Positions 1 to 12,600 of a stretch of 64,000 nt of DNA are shown one piece after another (within the stretch, counting starts at the first letter, position 1; every line of letters begins with the position of its first letter). This stretch comes from Lichenostomus cassidix. Its lineage: Eukaryota > Chordata > Aves > Passeriformes > Meliphagidae. Position numbers and translations under genes: made by a program. The notes under the pieces were generated by a model. It was not told the origin of the DNA. It ran no database searches and worked only from the letters and a program-made list of their open reading frames with translations. The stretch covers positions 48,868,491 through 48,932,490 of the forward strand of contig CM039182.1 of assembly GCA_008360975.2 (NCBI GenBank). Direction: 5' to 3'.

Positions 1-436
1 AACCGAGTTGTACTTTCAGAGACCCAAAATGTCTCCTAGTAGACACTATGGAAAAGTCTCCTGTAATCCCAGGAAGAGTTAAGACAGAATGAGAAGAAAA
101 ATCAAAATAAACCCAAAAACTTCTTAACATGCTACTTAAGCTTATTTCAAGGACAAAACTATCTGCAGAATTGTGCTAAGAAAAGAGAAGAGAATTTACA
201 AGAGAATTTACACTGGAGCTGTGGGAGAGTCTGCTAAAAATTCAGATTTCTTTACAGTGAACACAAAGACATCCCTGTATTTTTCAGTGATCAAGGAGTA
301 AAGGAGTACCAACTGACATACGACAGAATAACAAGTAAAACACACTAGAATCAGAATGAGACTTCTAAAGCACTGGAAAGTTAGAACTATCATTGCTCTT
401 AGCTTAAGGGGAATGAAAACATGCACAGTGTTGTAC
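1..436 (-). other. PDCD6IP: PDCD6IP intron 13 (partial)
   Basis: Non-coding AT-rich sequence continuing off the left edge. It holds a near-tandem direct repeat AGAGAATTTACA around 187-212. No coding similarity to the expected next exon is present. Confidence 0.85.
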
Positions 437-685
437 CTGAATGTTTTTGAGAAGTTCTTCCTGCTTTTTTAGGGACTCCTGCACTTTCTGTGTATAACTT
501 CCATAAATTCTGTCCAGCTCAGTCACGGAGATAGCCTCCTCATTTATAGCACCATCCTGTGCAAGTGCAGTCAGGAATTTGCTTGTCATGTCAAAATTTA
601 CAGATTTCAGGTCATTTTCCAGTTGTTCTCTCTCCTTCTTAACTTCATCCAGATTGGCCAGCAAAGTTCTTAAGACATTAACAAC
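437..685 (-). CDS. PDCD6IP: PDCD6IP coding exon 13 (residues 547-629)
   Basis: A 249-nt exon beginning VVNVLRTLLANLDEVKKERE and ending KKQEELLKNIQ. It forms long V-domain helices with FDMTSKFLTALAQDG intact. Acceptor CCTAG, donor GTACAA, phase 0. It is the last exon inside the window; the next should begin with a segment like VSHQEF, left of position 1. Confidence 0.97.
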
Positions 686-3600
686 CTAGGCAATACAAAT
701 GTCCGAAGTTAGTAGGTTTAGAGGTACTAATAACCTGCTGCCATCTAGCACTTCTCACTGATGCTGGTAACATTTCTGCCTAACTATGTTTATGAATGTG
801 TTTACGATGAGAAACCAGGACAAAAATGTGACCAAAGACCTTCATGCATTTCTCAATCTATATTCTGTTCTACAGGTTTGCTTTTGCTAAGACTGAATTA
901 CTGCAAAATGTTTGGGGTTTGTCTTTTTTTTGAGCTGATCAGACACCTTCCAACAGGATATTCTACGACGGCAGCAAAAACCACGGACTTCAAATCATTT
1001 CTATGAGAAAAATAATAATTTTGCTGTAGATGAGACATTTATTTATTGGAAAGCAAACTGGTGTGATTGCCTAATACTTATATTCATCAAAGATTACTCC
1101 TTTTATAATAGTCAACCAGTTTTGCTGTCCATGGTGATTGACTTTTTTCCCATTAAATGTAACAAACTATACTCAAGAAGATTTTAAACATAAAGACAAC
1201 TTCTTTTCCAAATGTTAGTTACCTCTTGTATCAATTGAGACAGAAACAAGAGCAGCTAAGGATCAGCTTCCACATCAATTCATGTAACTTTACTTTGTTA
1301 GACAAACAGCATTTCTGTTCAAAACAGAGACAAATTTCACTGCTTTACCTCATTTCCCTGTAATGTTTTTGCTGGGTTGGCAGAAGGAATGGCTGCGTTG
1401 AGCTCTGCCTCTGGCTTACACAGAAGTGCAATTGTATCCCGGTGAGTCTGATAGCGCTCTTTCACCTGCCCATCTGCTTGCATAGCTTTACTCAAAATAT
1501 TATGGTAATTGGCTCCCTCTGGGGGTGGAAGGAAAAAAGGGAGTTTATACAATTTCAAAACTTATTTTATCCAAGTCTTGCACCTGAGTAGTTTTTGTAC
1601 TTTTCAGTAAGTCTTCCTACATTTTTATCAGCCTGCACATAATGAAGTTATTTATTAAGAATTATATATAAAACTTAGGTCTTCAAGCTATGTTTCAAAT
1701 AGTGCATAAACTAGGCACCTATATTAATTCTCCAGTGAAGCATACAAAGGTATATGAATGACCACTGGTTTGAGCTACTACGCAGATTTAAACCTTGTAA
1801 GTTTGCAAAACTAAGGCAGTGATATCAGTCCCTTGTTAGCTTCAAAAAACCACATGTATCAGGCACACAGAAAACATGCTATAGTGACAGTAGTTTAACT
1901 AACTACTGGAGAAAAAAAACCCAAAACAAAACACCAAATTAAAGAGACAAGAACACATTGATGGGGACAAAACAAAAGGGTTCATATACAAAGAAAAACA
2001 CACTAAAGTATTTAAGAGGTATTTGCAACCAGATTCTTGGGAGGGTAGCCATTTTTTCATTACATTAGGATGTATGTACACAGCAAGGACAAAAAGGCAG
2101 CAGCAAATTCCCTGCTGTCACATCCCCTCTCAGCTCCAAATAACAGTGCAGACTGCAATGAGGGTATTTTGGCATAACCTCTCTCAAACTGAAATTGGTA
2201 TATTTATAGACAATATCAGAGCACTGAAAACTACTTTAATTTACACTATGAACATCTTTAGAGGATCCTCAGAACCCGAAGCATGAAACATGGACCTTAC
2301 CTGCCCTCAAAGGCTTGTAGAGTTCATTGGATGGCGTTCTCTGCCAGCGTTCTTTGAATTTTGTTCGCAGGTCATTGTCTGTATTTTCTTCTTCATCTAA
2401 TAATCTCAGAGACTGCAAGAGTAAGATGTTACATGCATTGTAAGCTGTTTTTAACATATAATAGCTTCAAAATATGCAGCTAGTGTAGAAAACAAAAACT
2501 GCCTATACATCCTTTATAAATTTAATTTGACAAATAAAAAACAGGCATGAAAGGGACAAATCACCCAAATTTTAGAATGTTTTCCCAATGCTTTCCCCTC
2601 TCCACCAACTCTTTTAAAAACAAAATATTTGTAAGGAAACATCCATATGTGTCAGGACTGTTTTTGTATAGGCTGAACACTTAAATAGCATCTTTTCAAA
2701 GCACTATTAAAGTTACAAGCATTCGAATAACTGTGCAGTTTTTCTACTGTCATTTAAAGAGAAACTTTCAGGGGAGATGTATTTTAAGAATGTTTTAGTG
2801 TAGTAGGTTTTGGTCTTACTTCATCTAAAATTTCTTTGTTCCTTTGCAGCAATTCAGGCAAATCTTTGATCAGCTGATCAACAGTCTGAATTCCCCCCTG
2901 TTCAATCACAGACTTGGACTTGTTCAAAATAGACTGAGGAACAGTATCCCCAGACACGTCTTCAATAGCAGCAGGAAGATTGAGGGAAGCCAACACACTG
3001 AAAAAGTCAATGCATTAAATAAACAACTTTTATCCTGACAATAACACTGCTATCCAAACGAACAATCACACAGTCAATTATAATGGAATTGGAGTGTAAT
3101 GTAGTCCTGAGCTGAAATTTCAAACTGAAACCACTAAATATATTCCTGGTGTATACCTCACTAAAAATACTTTTCAAAGCTCTTAAAAAGCTAAAGAAAT
3201 CCTAGTCTTTTAGCATTTACAAGCCATTGCAAACATTTTAAGTAGTAACTGTCTGGTAGATAAAAGAAACAACTGCCTTAAGTTGCATTGCTATCTCTCA
3301 GCTTGGTACAAATTTTTTATCATTATTTATTTCAAAGTACAAAATTTTTGGGAAAAAGTATGGTTTATCAAGTCACTGTTAACTACCAAGCTGACCACTG
3401 GAATATGAAAATACTTCTAAATTAACAGTACTGGAACTTTTTCTGAGCAAGTGTGGGACTGCTAAAAAATGAGGAAAAATGGAAGACAAATAAATAATAC
3501 TTCTTAAAACACTTTCGATTTTAACACCTACAGAAAAGTAGTTTTAAATCCCCCTGGTATGGTTTAAGTTTGCCAGTCTACCATACAGTAATGAAAAAAC

Positions 3601-6600
3601 ACTGCTATAATCTGGATATCTGCAGGCTGCAAGGCAACCAGGGCTTATAGACCATGCACAAACCCTCTTGAGAAACTTTACAAGAAGCCATATTTACCCA
3701 TTTGCCAGATTTGTGGCTTCTCTCATCTGGGCTATCGACCTGTTTACCAGATCTGCCTTCCTCTGGTTATAAACACTCACAGATTGCTGCACTTGCAATG
3801 GAACCATCTTCTCAAACAGGTCTGCAATTAAAGTAGTATAAATTACACAAGCTGCACCATGAAAGTAAAAGCATACAAACATCTTCACAGCTTTTTTATA
3901 CAGGTTGTACTACAGAGACTGACCTAAACAGTTTAAGAGACTTTCCTCTTACTCCCCAAGATGTCTTAAAAACAAAAATCTATTTTTAAAGGCCTTTAAA
4001 TTTCAGTTTTTAAGGCTGAAATTGAGATAGAAATAATTTAAAGACAATATATTTAAAACAATTATAGGGTTACAAATCAGATTTTCCTTAAGGCTTCATT
4101 TCTAATTTTGTTTCTTTAAACGAAAAAGATGAGAAAGGGAAGACAGAATAATTTTTTCACAGCTTATCTGTACAGCCAACAAACTGAAATTTTTCAACTT
4201 TATGGGAGACCAGCAACTAGGTTAGTTAATACTGTACAACTTCACACTGTCCCCTATAGTACTGTTCCTTCTGAAATTAAAATGATTGGTTTAATATAGA
4301 AAATATAATTGCTGAGAAAGTCTTAAAAAGATCTTTAAGAGAATTGTACATTTCAGGTAAGAATTTTCAACCTATGCTTTATTACACTTATCATCAAGAA
4401 CAGCAACAACAAACAAGAGAAGAAAAACAGCAATTTCAAAAACACTGCTGCACACTTAATACAATGCAAAAAGTAAATGTTTATTTTTGCATGGTACAAA
4501 TGAACTTTGTTGGCTATGTGTTTCACAAGATAACAATTATACTGCGCACTCCACACACTTCGCTTACCAGTGAATTTCTGACTGAGTGGAACAACAACTG
4601 GAGTAGACTTCACAAGACTGGCTTTTCCAATGGACTCCAAATCTTTCAGGTCAGGTACTCGGTCATGGTAAATGAAGTCATTGTCTTTTTTGGCAGCTGC
4701 AAGTGCACGGTTGATTTTGTCAACCAGATCTTTAACATTTATATATTCATCATAGCGAGATGCCACTGTTTTCACTAAGTCTGCTGCATGCTAAAAAAAT
4801 TTAAAATACAGTTAAAATAGTAACTTCTCTTTCTACCTTTAAGATATTCTTAAGAAAACAGATGAGCATACAAAAAAGTTTCAAGCTCCATCCTGCATGA
4901 AGTTGATAAATAATGGTAATTTTCAATATGTCAACACAATTGTCTTCTGCAAGTCTGTCAACTCTCCTGCATATCAACAGATACATAGTGCACATGGTTC
5001 TTCACAAATCAGCTGAAGCACCATTTCATGCATTTATCTTCCAAAGGATCAGGGGACTTGAAGAAAGTAGCTTATTTTAGACTTTTTTTTTCTCTAGTGT
5101 ACTTAAAACATGAGAAGACCTTACTCATTACAACATCTGTATCTGAGTCCCTCTAGAAACCAGATATAGGGGAAAGAAAACTATTATGACTAAAAAGAGA
5201 ACTGTTTGTACAATTTTTAAAAATTACTCATTTAAAGCAGGGCAGCAGCAAAAGAACTAGGAAAATTTATTAACAAATCTATCATAGCCTATGCAAACAT
5301 TGAGACTTTACACGTCAAGCAGTATCAAATTGCCCAAAAATCATTAAAATATGTCTTTATAAAAGTTAGAAAGGTACCTTTCATCTTTGCAGCTGATAAT
5401 AATTTGATTCATGTGACACACACGCTCAACAATTTCTGAATACATTCATTCTTAGTTATTTGGATTTCAGAACTCTGAGCTAGCTTTTCAGGATTTAAAG
5501 TTTTTCTATATTTTTAGGAGAAGAAAGCTACCCACCTGTAACCTCCCAATTTCTTCACCAAATTTCTTCTGTTGTTTTGCCAGGATAGATTGATGATATT
5601 CTGCATTGGCCTGCATAATGCAGTGCTTTGCAGCCAGAACAGGAAACACCTCCTGGAAATAAAAATACTGACCAGGGGAAAGTCCAACCACATTAACCAC
5701 CACAGACAACATGGGATGCAGGAAGAAAAAGGAAGAAGAAAAGGAAATTAGAATCACCCAATTAATGGTTTAGATAGGTTAAAACATTAGAGGTAAATGT
5801 CAGAGACCATGTGACTTTGCATGGGTTGAATATTTTTTTATCCACTGTTGCAAAATTCTTGGGTGTCCATTACTTAAGATGAACCGTGATTTAAATTCAA
5901 GCCATGAAGTCACAACATTTACTTCAAAGATTAGAAATGCATGCATGAATTAGAAAGGACAGTTGCAAGAACACATCCAAATACCCCCAAGACAAAGCCA
6001 AGACAGTGTTCTTTAGAAATGGAGGTGGGTAGAAAGATAGGTCTTCTAGGGGTTTTAAATTTGTTTTTTAATTAAACAAATTTGTTTTTTAATTAAACAC
6101 TTAAACCAGCAGCAGGCCTATCAAGAAAGGAACTACAATTATGAAAGAACAAATAAAGAAGACCAGTAACTATTGACATGGAAAGCAACTTAAAAGTAAT
6201 TTTTAGACTTTATATAAATGCACTTATCTTTGCAGGAGTACCAACCAAGACATGAAGAAAACATTATGCTGCAGCGCACAGTACAGACATGGTCTTAGAT
6301 CAAGGATTTGGCCTTACTGTTTTATTTCTTAAATCAAGGAGCACTGGAAAACCAGAGTGATGTTTTAAAGACCTCAGGGTACCAAGACCTGCTTTTTCAC
6401 ATTTGTGCAAACTTGCTGCTCCCCCAGAGACAAAAAAATAAAAATTAAAAAAAAAGGGTAAATTTGGAAGACAAAGCTGTCTGGAAGGCCTAGCAACCGG
6501 AGTTCGAAGCATCCAGTCAACCTTGATGTTCCACTCCTAAATAAGTAACTTTTCAGAGCTAGTGTTAAGCAGCAAACCTTATTATGTTCTTTCGAATAAT

Positions 6601-9600
6601 CAATCGACAGATTACTTTGCAACTGGAACAAGGAGCAGATCTACAGCTTAGAAAGGTACACAACAACAAAAGCTAAAGCAATGGCTTTATTATATCTTAC
6701 TGCCTGTCAAAAATCACCACGAACATAACATCTATGTGAGAAACATTCAAAGAACGTGAATAAGATCCTTCCACCTCTTCCAAAACCAACAGCATTCAAA
6801 TGAACAGCCAGGATTAAACTGGGATATTTTACAAGTATCAAGATTGATTTGGGTGTGCAAGAGAAGGCAGGCAGAAGGACAGAGGACACACACTGACTTC
6901 CAGTCATGTTTGTCACTAACAGGTGAATGAACAGTACCTCTGTATTTGTGCCATACTCAACATGAGAGCAAATTTCACATGAAAACACTGAGACTAGAAG
7001 CCAATTAAGCCTAAATAGAAAGTGTTAGTTTGAAAACAGATTTAGTAAGGCATTAAGTTCTAAGAATGCATCCCTAAATAACACTATAAGCATTTCAAGT
7101 TCACTTCAATGAAATGCATTACAAATAAATGAACATTATGTAATGAGATTTTACTTATAAAAAAACCCCCACATTCTTTTGCCCCTTCGATTTTCCACTG
7201 TTTTTCAAATTACAGGTTCACTTCCCTTAAAAGCGGCAATATGTCAGCTTTTCTTGAGGATATATATTTTAAGTGTATTTCATTAAGTACATCATAAATA
7301 ATAACAGTTTTTCACAATAACCACAGATCCCACATTATTTCCATGAGTTACTAACCTTGGGCAAAGTATCTTTATACTGACACTGTTTGTAAGCATCACC
7401 ATAGTAATCCGCAGCTTGATTTGCTAGTTTAGCTATGATACCATCTTTCATTTTATCTGAGAGGAACAAGGAAAAAAAACACATAACAATTAAGATCATC
7501 ATCAGTTTTACAATTGAACAGGTGCTTATTTCATCTTCAAGCAGCAGTAACTGCATTTTACAGGTACAGCTTTACATTACAGCTCAAAGATGGGATCCCA
7601 TTCTTCTCTCTTGACATCCGGCAGCAGCTTCCAGAATTTCTACTTCAATCATGACACCGAAGGTTCAGTTAGTGGTGCAAGAAACCTTTTGGCAGCTGCA
7701 AGCATTTATGCAGGATTAAGAGTGATGCTTTACCTCAAACCAATGGTAAACTGCCAAAAAGCCACAACAATCTCACTCATAACTCTGGCAGCTTTGTTCC
7801 CAGGCCTTCCTTGTGCCAGCACAAGCACTTGTGCAGCCAAAATCAAAGAATTTAGCTGAAATCTACTTAGCAAAATAGATTTTAATTTTCAGCAGGAGCT
7901 AACCCAGTTCCATGTCAGGACTCTGAAAAACTGCAACAGAAGTGAAGGGACTGGTCCTTTCCATTGCAGTCCACACCACTGTGGCTTACAGCAAACATAG
8001 AAACACTGTTCCTAGACATAAATAACCACAGCTCCTCAAAGTCATATACACTACTTCCTATCAGAGTGTATGTACCCACCTGCATGACATTTCCTGCCTC
8101 ACATCCTCACCCTCTTCCTGAAGCCAAAACTGCTACAATAGGAACATTCTGCAACTCTCTATCTCCTTTTATAAAGGATATATGCACTATTGCTAGTGCA
8201 GGCCAGAGGTTATCTTCATGGGAAGGCAGGCGATCAATACAAACTCTGGCTGTCCACTCTACATAGCTGTCCTTACAAACAAGCACTCTCTGACTCAGGT
8301 GACCCTTAGGTACTGACATACTGATAAGCATGACTATGGACTATGGAGAGATTAGGAATTCCACAGAGTATGCTTAACTGCCAAAATTCAACCAAAAGAA
8401 TGTCTAAGTGGTCTGCACATATCAGCATTCTCACACATCTATCTACAACATATCAGACATGAGCTGTGATGTAATAGATTTAGCGAGGTAAACATATTTA
8501 AGGTATGCCAGAAAGATCTTTCCCCTGTAGAACAGAATTTAGAGGACAAACTGGGAGAAAGGAGTTTATGAGATCTATCACTTCTTTGCTAGAATGTTCC
8601 GGTCTGGTGCACTACATATTTAATAAAATGAAACCACACAAAAAAATGTAAATAACTTTTCTTTCTAGCCCCACCAAATGCGAAGTAGCTGCATCCTCCT
8701 TCCTACAGCTGAAGCAATAAGTAAGGAAAAAATACTGGCATATTAACTACATTTCCATAAACAAAGAAAATGTTAGAGGAGACTCATTTGTCCATGCAGA
8801 TAACTCAGAACATATCGTTGACCATCAGAAGCTGTAGATTTCACTCAGGTACCTTTAAAATATTGCAGTTACAATGTAAGCCTTGATTCAGAAAAGCAAA
8901 CATGCAGACTTAAAGACACTTAAAGAAAACATTTTAAAAGGCTCAGAAATTAAAGAAATTATCTGTAGTTATGTAACGAAGTTAGATATGACTGACCAAT
9001 TTGGCTTTTGCCAAATACTTCTGCTTTCTTTCAACTTCTAAATAAGCTGAGTTCTATCAGAAATACCATTATAGCTGGTAACCTGATAAATGAACTGTCT
9101 CACATGAGAAAAAACCCAGAAAATTCCAAGTAACGTACATAGTCAATGCAGCAAGAAGCTTAATTTCTGTCTTGAAATCTAACTTTGAAGGACTTGTGCT
9201 TGAAAAATAGGTTTTTGAAGTTAATCATGTTGTCAAACATGATTCTTCATAAAATGTCTTTCCCCCCAGGCAAAAGAACCTAAATCCAGCAAAAACTACA
9301 GCCTTCATAATCAGATGATTATTAACCTTGCTGTCCTTCAAACATTGTCAGAATTGTGGTCTTAGGCATAATCACAAAAATTTTCAGTTCCCTGGGCACA
9401 TCTGGGATTTGGATTTGCCTTGCTTTGTCTTTTTCATGTTTTGGAAAAGAAGAAGTCAAGAGGGTGACAATCTACTTGTCACACAAAACGAGGGAAGCAC
9501 CTTCTCCTTTCCTTAAGGAAACATTTCAGGCATTTGTTACACAACTTTACTTCAATGTCCAAATAGCCAGAGACTAAAATACAGCTACCAGCATGATAAA

Positions 9601-12600
9601 GGACAAACATAATTTATCAGTTGGCTGAAGGACAATAGTTTCTTGTTGAGATTTTCCTAAAAGCAGAAAGGCTACAAGAATTTTCATGGATCTTCCCAGT
9701 GAAGATAAGAAACATTCCAGTTCAGATAATCCATGTCTTCCACCAAAGTATTCCAAATTATGTCAGGAGAGCGAGCCATTTGTGGGCAATCTCTTATGAC
9801 CTCTATGTCCTTAGTTCTACTTTTAGATATCTGTAACTTCTAGATGCACAACTTTTTTTGAACAAAGAGAGAAAAGCAGAAGAGTAAGAACTTTTCTATC
9901 ACAGACAGTACCATTCCACAAGTTCTCTAACAGTTGTATTAAGACACCTTAGACTTTGAATGAGTGTAGCTAGCACAGGCTTTTCCCATGAGAATTTTCT
10001 TGTGTTTTGTAAATAAAGATAAAGTTTGGATGTCATTGGAACAGTGTCCCAGTACTTGGACGGTGCAGGCCTGGCCAATCAGGCCTAGGGGAAGGCTTCT
10101 GACCAACCAATCTAGGTGACCTTTGAATACTCTATATATATGATGAAATCAAAACAATAAAGGTCATTCCTTCTTGCCACTGAGAACTGGTGCCTTCATT
10201 ACTCTGTTAGCTGCTCAACAGCGACAAATGAGTATTTCACAATCAACCCTTAACAACTAGGCAAATAATTTTTTGTTCTACCTGTAGAATTTCCCTTTCC
10301 AAGATCAGCTGGGCATTATAAAAGTTAGACTTGGTCAAAGAGTTCCTCTGTTAAAAGTAGGACCAACCAAACAGAATTTGTTTCTCTTCAACTCTTAGGA
10401 AATTTCCTTTATTTCTAGCACAGTCATTTCTTTCTAAAATCTTATAAAATCACTCCCTAGACAGAGGAGGAGGGGAGTACTTGCAAAACCCCTTATGCAC
10501 CATTTTTAGTATTCTCAGTTCTTTCAGAGAATGTCTTTTGTTTCCAAGGCAGAATGGAAAAAACATAATCCAGCAATATCCTGTGTCAATATGAAAGACT
10601 AATGGCTTTGGACATAAAGCAGACAGAAGAACCACATTATCAGGTGAACCTTAGACAAATTCTTAAGGGACATCTGTAATTTGGGTTTAACGACCTGCAA
10701 GGAGCATGGGAAGAATCAGTAAAGGCAAGCATAAAAACTTCTGAAAGGCCCTTCACAGGCTCTTAGTAACTTAAACTTCTAAGTGTGGAAGTTGTAATGT
10801 GCACTTAAATACACAAGTCAAAAACTAAAATATACCTCTTGTTGCTTTCAAAAAAAAGACTTCTTGGGCTTGAGCCAGCATAATAAGGCTGAGAGTCCCA
10901 ACTGTGTCTGGAGAGATGTCCACTGTAGGTTCTCGATTCAAAGCTGACAAAACTGTGTCTTTAATGTGTTGAAAAGCACCACTAGCAAACTAAGTAAAAC
11001 AAAATAACATATTAATCATCCATTTTTTTCATACACATTTTCTTGCTAACAAATATAATACATGTAAGAACACAAAAAAAAAAAAGTTTCTTTGGTATAT
11101 GGTCTCCCATTTATTTTTTAGCCACTAAAAACAACTCCTTGTGACCTCCTGTTGTTGCAGCCACTTATACTGCAACACTTATGACAGACAATAAATAATG
11201 GTATCTTGGTTACACCTAATAGCCTAAGATTTTAAACCATTCCAGAAAGATTATTACTGCATAACTTGTGAAAAATAAAATTTATAATAGCTAAAATTAT
11301 TAAATCTTAAGCTGAAGATTTAATTACCAACTTGCTTGAGGGAAGGAGTATGGGGAACTGTATAGAATTATATCCTCCAAATTGAATAAATATGAGACAA
11401 GAACAGCTACACAGCCAATTCATCTTTGTAATTAAGAGCAGGAAAACACGCACATATATATTTTTTATACGTGCATATATAGTTTTAAAATTGAGAGATA
11501 CTTATTTGATGTTTTAAGAATGCTAATTCTGAATTCATAATTAGATAAACAGATGCAGGGAACCTCTGTACCTGATAGTGCTTAGCTGCAGCTTTTAGTC
11601 CTTCATCATTGTCCAGATTCTGTTCTGCTGCAATTTGGCTTGCCAGTGCTCCACAGTTGAACAAAACACAGGTCTTCTCATAACCCAAACTTGCCAGAGC
11701 TGCAGGATAGACAGACAGTTAGCCAGACTGTTAAGAAAATAAACTTCAGTTCCCTAGCATCCTACAGATGAGGCCAACATTACTACTATCAGTGAAGGTA
11801 TCAACAGTTTCAAGTAAAAACCAACAAAACCCCAATCATACTGAACTTTTAAAGTCTAAGTCATCTTCATTCTGAAGGCTTTGTAAAGTCTAATTTAGTA
11901 TTTTGACAAAATGCTTCCATGTGAGAAACTACAGAAAGCAACACAATGCATAAAAGCAGTAGCATGAAAATGTATACAAAATAATTTCAAAGTCTGTCTA
12001 ACTAGAGTGTGGCTTTTTGGCTCTTGAGGCATTACTGAGAGGTCATCTGAAATACAAACTTCCACACATTGATCACTTTGCAATAACTGCCCAGTTACAA
12101 AGACTTTTACATGTTTTGTTTTCTATCTATTGATATGTAGAGAATTTTTCACTTTTAAAGCTATTGTTCCAGGCTGAACTGACAAATATCTTCATTATAC
12201 ATGTACTGAAACGGTTAAGCATTTAATTAAAATTTGAGCTCACTAAACAGCAGTGTAGCCTGTTCAGAAGCGACTCCTGCACTACTTCAGAGCCCCAGAG
12301 GATGGAGCCCACACTTCTAAAACTAGAAATACCTAAACAGGAACCATTTTGAATATTGATGCCTTTCAAAAGCTTACCTGCCCTATGCAAGTGCTTGACA
12401 AACCAAATACTGCAGTTATTAGTCACCTACTAGTGTTTAAAAGTGTCTAGACACTCCTCTTGGAGAATACAGAAGTGAAAACTAGTAGATTTTCAATTTC
12501 ACAATCCCAGGTACACTTATCCTTAAAACATGAAGGTACTAAAGATATTTGTTTCATTTCAGGACATCCAGCCTCCTTAAACAGCTACATATGTATCTAA

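Larger units (their letters stand above)
686..5535 (-). other. PDCD6IP: PDCD6IP introns 7-12 (six short introns between exons 8-13)
   Basis: The six introns are 686-1,348, 1,519-2,300, 2,413-2,819, 2,998-3,697, 3,822-4,567 and 4,791-5,535 (407 to 782 bp each). All are AT-rich with ordinary GT-AG ends. I see no repeat element or RNA gene in them. Confidence 0.85.

Noticed and set aside
7590..7859. 89-codon plus-strand frame in PDCD6IP intron 5
   Set aside because: Antisense within an intron and not recognisable; length is compatible with chance.
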